From Ophthalmolycus amberensis (taxonomy: Eukaryota > Chordata > Actinopteri > Perciformes > Zoarcidae): a stretch of DNA of 64,000 nucleotides. The DNA lies in contig JAFEUB010001065.1 of assembly GCA_024529925.1 (NCBI GenBank), positions 377,001-441,000 on the forward strand, given 5' to 3'. The number at the start of each line of letters is the position of its first letter. The stretch's first letter is position 1. Position numbers and translations under genes: made by a program. Shown here piece after piece: positions 61,240-64,000 of this stretch. A model generated the notes under the pieces. That model made no database searches and had not been told where the DNA came from. It worked only from the letters and a program-made list of their open reading frames with translations.

Positions 61240-61696
61240 GCCTAAAGCCCTGGTCAGCTCCACTCCATCCCATCACGAGCCCTGGTCCCTGGTCTGTGCT
61301 CGCAGCAGCCGGAAAGGGAGACATCCCTCTCCTACACCCCATTACTTCAATGTCCAGCTGGAGAATAAATATGATATTCTTGCCCTCCACGACTTCTCTC
61401 CTCTGACTAGGGACTCCCAGCCTCCTACACCATCCGACCTGCTGCCTCGTGGGACCCACAGCCCCGGGTCCCCTGAGAACCCTATGCCAGTCATTCCTCA
61501 GCCCTCCTCTCGCACCAGGACTCGCCGCTCCATACCGCTCTATACACCAGCACCGCGGCGAGCTTCTGTCCCCCGTTTTCTCAGTCCTTCCCTGTCCACT
61601 CCGTCACCACTTGTTAAATCTTCACCTCCTCCATATTACACGCGCTGTGTTGTCTCCTCGTTCCCTCTTCTCCCCGACGACACTGTTGGGGTCTGA
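61229..61696 (+). pseudogene. LINE ORF1-like fragment
   Basis: The frame is open from just after a TGA (61226-61228) to a TGA at 61694-61696, about 155 codons. It reads KPKALVSSTPSHHEPWSLV, then NVQLENKYDILALHDFSPL, and then a Pro/Ser/Arg-rich tail. The pattern of a tryptophan-containing basic stretch followed by L-x-N-x-[FY]-x-x-L is common in fish LINE ORF1 proteins, so I infer a piece of an ORF1, possibly from another element. It is joined directly to the reverse transcriptase fragment, the reverse of the normal order. Confidence 0.45.
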
Positions 61697-62624
61697 GCAT
61701 ATGGCTTCAACATGTGGTCTGAACAAAGAGAATCAGGCCTTCGCTTTTGCAAGCAAAGGTTTCATCCTGATTGTGGTTTGATGAGAGCAAACCTCCTCTG
61801 AAGGAATTTCACATTAGGGTGTGAATTTCCCCCCCCCCAAAAAACCATGGTCACCTGAATGCACCGCTGCAATCTCATTGGCCGAGGGCCAAGAGACCCC
61901 AGGACCCCTGTGGTTCAACCACTGTTCTACAAAACTGCTGGCAACTCACATCTCAACGCTTTTTCCACCAATCCCTCCGGGGTAGAAGGAGGCACGCAAA
62001 CGCTCTCTTCGCTCGGACCCTCGTCCAGGCTACAGAAGATTCAGCTTTCCCCCTCCAGCGCCACGCTAGCGACGCTGGCCACGAGGAAGCAACGGCCTTC
62101 TCCCCTCCTCAAACCCTGACAGGTCACGAGCCATTTCGCTGGACGAAACAGACAGTGCTCAACTTGGAGTAAGGCTCCCTCACCCCGCTGAGACGGATCC
62201 CTCCAACGAGACCCGTCTCCGCTCCTTTTTCTTTTTGTGCACACATGCCGGCAGGAGGAAAGACGACGAAGCCTCAATCCTCCACCGATGATTCCCGATA
62301 AGACGCACGGACCACGTCGCGTCAGCCGAAGTTAACTGTCCTCCCTGCAGCGAGTACAGATCGGACCTGCGTTTGCTCCAGAGCCACGCCAACGGACCGA
62401 AGCCGCACCAGCAAAAGCCGTGCGAGACACAGCGCCCGAAAGGCAAGGCCGCGCTGAAAGCAGCCCCCCCCTTTTCCCTTCCTGACGAGGAAAAAGGACA
62501 ACTTCTTCCACGAACACTCTACAACGTTGCAACGAAGCACCTACAAGTAAGATTCATTGCATCTGGGCGTAGAATAGCTTAAATTAACTTAAGTTTAATT
62601 CAGGCCATTCATTTATATGTTGAT
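61697..62624. other. GC-rich, CpG-rich interval, possible start of U3
   Basis: From about 61860 to 62540 the sequence is unusually GC- and CpG-rich for this window. Short frames run both ways (61859-62119 plus; 62180-62540 minus) with no recognised product. It may be the upstream part of the LTR below or a separate promoter-like region. A good splice donor (ACAA|GTAAGA) occurs at 62546/62547. Confidence 0.4.
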
Positions 62625-62812
62625 ATTCCCGTGTTTTTGTGTGTTTAAGTTACTGTCGCGTGATATCGAGGTATTGCGCAACAACTCCTCGCAGACCACA
62701 AGATCCGCTCTATGGTACATTCCCGTATTCTGTTTGTGTTAAGACACTGTCGCATTATACGGAGGTATTTACGCAATCATTACGGACCAGAGAAGCTCCG
62801 CTGTATTTGTGT
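62625..62812 (+). repeat. Tandem duplication, two 94-bp units
   Basis: Unit one (62625-62718) begins ATTCCCGTGTTTTTGTGTG and unit two (62719-62812) begins ATTCCCGTATTCTGTTTGTG. Both continue with a TTAAG, CTGTCGC, AGGTATT, CGCAA, GACCA and CCGCT series at the same spacing. Roughly three quarters of the bases match by eye. Confidence 0.75.
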
Positions 62813-63155
62813 ATTAACTGCTATGACTGTTTATTTGGGGATTACTTTCATTCTTTGTATTCCACTCCGTGTGGGATTTCTCTCTTCATTGACTCGACGA
62901 GTGACCTGAGGGTCGTGGTTTATCACGGCATAAGTTACCGGCAGTTCAAAGACGACAGCGGTATACTTATGCGTGATAAAACCAGCAAACTCAGGCTCCC
63001 TACAACCTCGCACGCCGAGGTGTGATTCACGTCGAGTTCTCGCTCCTTTTTCTTTTCTTCCTCCTCTCACGTAACACGCACACACACAGCTCCTATCTCT
63101 GCCCCTGGGGGAAACCCCGTTCAAACGATCGCCTCACAACACGCGTGTGCATCGG

Positions 63156-63367
63156 CACACGTGATTACATACAGCACCACCACCGCCATTTTGGCCGAGT
63201 CACTCGACCCCGCCATCTGGTGGTAGTTTAACTGTAGTATCTTAAGGCCCCTCCTTTGTCACACACGTCATTACCTACAGTCTCACCCCCCTCTGCTAGT
63301 TTGGCTACGTCATTCGACTCCGCCATCTTTGTAGTTTTCGACTGTAATTTCAAGACACCCCTTCCTC
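63156..63367 (+). repeat. Tandem duplication, two 106-bp units in U3
   Basis: Unit one (63156-63261) starts CACACGTGATTACATACAG; unit two (63262-63367) starts CACACGTCATTACCTACAG. Both carry GTCA[CT]TCGAC[CT]CCGCCATCT at the same offset and a GTAGTTT...ACTGTA run after it. The CCGCCATCTT/CCGCCATTTTGG words resemble YY1 sites. Such direct repeats are usual in LTR enhancers. Confidence 0.75.
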
Positions 63368-63370
63368 TCC

Positions 63371-63381
63371 ACACACACACC

Positions 63382-63412
<31 letters not shown>
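63371..63412. repeat. (CA)n microsatellite
   Basis: CA tract with CCC and TAT interruptions, between the duplicated units and the TATA box. Confidence 0.9.
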
Positions 63413-63449
63413 CCTCACCCATTTTATTCTTTTCTTTAGGTATTAGGCA

Positions 63450-63456
63450 TATAAAA
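63450..63456 (+). promoter_or_regulatory. TATA box of the LTR
   Basis: TATAAAA, 68 bp before the AATAAA signal. This spacing places a start site near 63480 and a short R region. Confidence 0.55.
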
Positions 63457-63517
63457 TTGTATGATAACGTTTGTTGGTTGCAATATTAATTGATCTGATC
63501 ATTTATTATTCTGATTT

Positions 63518-63523
63518 AATAAA
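63518..63523 (+). terminator. Polyadenylation signal of the LTR
   Basis: AATAAA followed within about 25 bases by GT-rich sequence (GTCGTCTGTG), the normal order for an LTR R/U5 border. Confidence 0.55.
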
Positions 63524-63854
63524 CCCTGTTATACTTTAAGGAGCAGTCGTCTGTGATTACTTGTGTACATATATATACTGTAATGAACCTGTATGTAGTA
63601 GCCTTGTGTACGAACTTAACCCTTCACTGTCACTTCGAATGTGTAGTCGCACCCGACTATCGACATTACGAGTGACCACTAATTATGAGACTTAGTTTTA
63701 TCGTTTGGTTATTGGTCCCTGTTCGCAGGGTGGTGCCCCGTTGTTATTAATAATCATTAATAATTGTTACATACATTAATAATTCTATTGATGTCAAGAA
63801 TTCAGTTTCTTAAATGCTGATAACCCAAACACGCTCCCTTAGTTCCCAACATAA

Positions 63855-63869
63855 TGGTGCCCCGTGTGA
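63855..63869 (+). other. Primer-binding site for elongator tRNA-Met
   Basis: TGGTGCCCCGTGTGA is complementary to the 3' end of a vertebrate elongator tRNA-Met (…TCACACGGGGCA plus CCA). It lies three bases after the CA end of the LTR. The match stops after 15 bases, where a different sequence begins. Confidence 0.7.
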
Positions 63870-64000
63870 TGGGGCGTTCACACCGGTCGCGTTGATTTTT
63901 TGACGCGCGTCGAGATTACATACAAAGTCTATGCACAGACGCGATGAGACTGGCGCGCCGCGATTTTGCGATGGCGCGGCGCGTTGGACGCGTTATTGCA
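63870..64000. mobile_element. Possible DNA-transposon end running off the window
   Basis: Starts TGGGGCGTTCACACCGGTCGCG and continues with dense GCG words and AAAGTCTATGCACAGACGCG. Ends of the form GGGGCGTTCACACC are known to me from fish PIF/Harbinger-type MITEs. The other end is outside the window, so the family is tentative. Confidence 0.45.

Larger units (their letters stand above)
62625..63851 (+). mobile_element. 5' LTR of a retrotransposon (right part; left boundary unknown)
   Basis: The right end is CCCAACA at 63845-63851, followed by a TAA spacer and a primer-binding site at 63855. Upstream in order are a TATAAAA box (63450), AATAAA (63518) and a probable R region near 63480-63545, then about 300 bp of U5: the layout of an LTR. 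The start given is only the first clearly repeated unit; U3 may begin anywhere from about 61700. Type is probably Ty3/Gypsy or a related vertebrate element. Coding genes lie beyond the window, if still present. Confidence 0.6.

Noticed and set aside
1..64000. CRISPR array, operon or bacterial-type defence system
   Set aside because: No regularly spaced repeats with unique spacers and no bacterial gene layout. All signs point to a fish chromosome.

Overview
This window looks like non-coding, repeat-rich chromosomal DNA from a ray-finned fish, most likely a percomorph teleost. The reasons are the mix of L2-type and Rex1/Babar-type LINEs, several hAT elements with clean 8-bp target-site duplications (TSDs), a tRNA-Met-primed LTR, and many long (CA)n tracts and G/C homopolymers. 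I found no host gene whose product I can name. Almost all long open frames lie in transposable elements or are accidental readings of simple repeats. No searches were run; family names rest on recognised motifs, termini and TSDs.

Layout. 1-1120: the 3' end of an L2-type LINE, cut by the window edge. 1.5-2.2 kb: CT tract and a TG minisatellite. 2.2-30 kb: mostly unique or unassigned non-coding sequence with microsatellites, G and C homopolymers, a 286-bp GA tract, three small DNA-transposon derivatives (10.4, 21.3 and 25.5 kb), some candidate old repeats and one candidate conserved non-coding element (8.85-9.0 kb). 30.6-37.1 kb: a transposon-dense block with one hAT nested in another (each with TSDs), a small exon-like sequence I cannot name, an antisense L2 relic, and a third hAT with a perfect TSD. 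37-45.5 kb: mostly unassigned, with a strongly palindromic element at 42.5-43.0 kb. 45.5-52.8 kb: a truncated inverted relative of the third hAT, a Rex1-type LINE on the minus strand with a long undamaged ORF2, and head-to-head with it a nearly complete but frameshifted L2 on the plus strand. 52.8-59.7 kb: unassigned, with five (CA)n tracts. 59.7-64 kb: a composite of a hairpin-forming 30-bp repeat array, an L2 reverse transcriptase piece with an undamaged frame but both ends missing, an ORF1-like piece, and the 5' LTR of a retrotransposon (TATA box, AATAAA, CA end, tRNA-Met primer-binding site). That LTR is followed at once by what looks like the tip of a DNA transposon.

How the parts relate. 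The three plus-strand L2 pieces are nearly identical, so they belong to one recently active family. Their reverse transcriptase and endonuclease would copy the element into DNA nicks. The hAT copies have lost catalytic regions and could only have moved with transposase from elsewhere. The most unusual items are the nested hAT pair, the composite at 59.7-63.9 kb with two exact-length tandem duplications (94+94 and 106+106 bp), the exon-like sequence near 34.7 kb, and the palindromic element at 42.5 kb.
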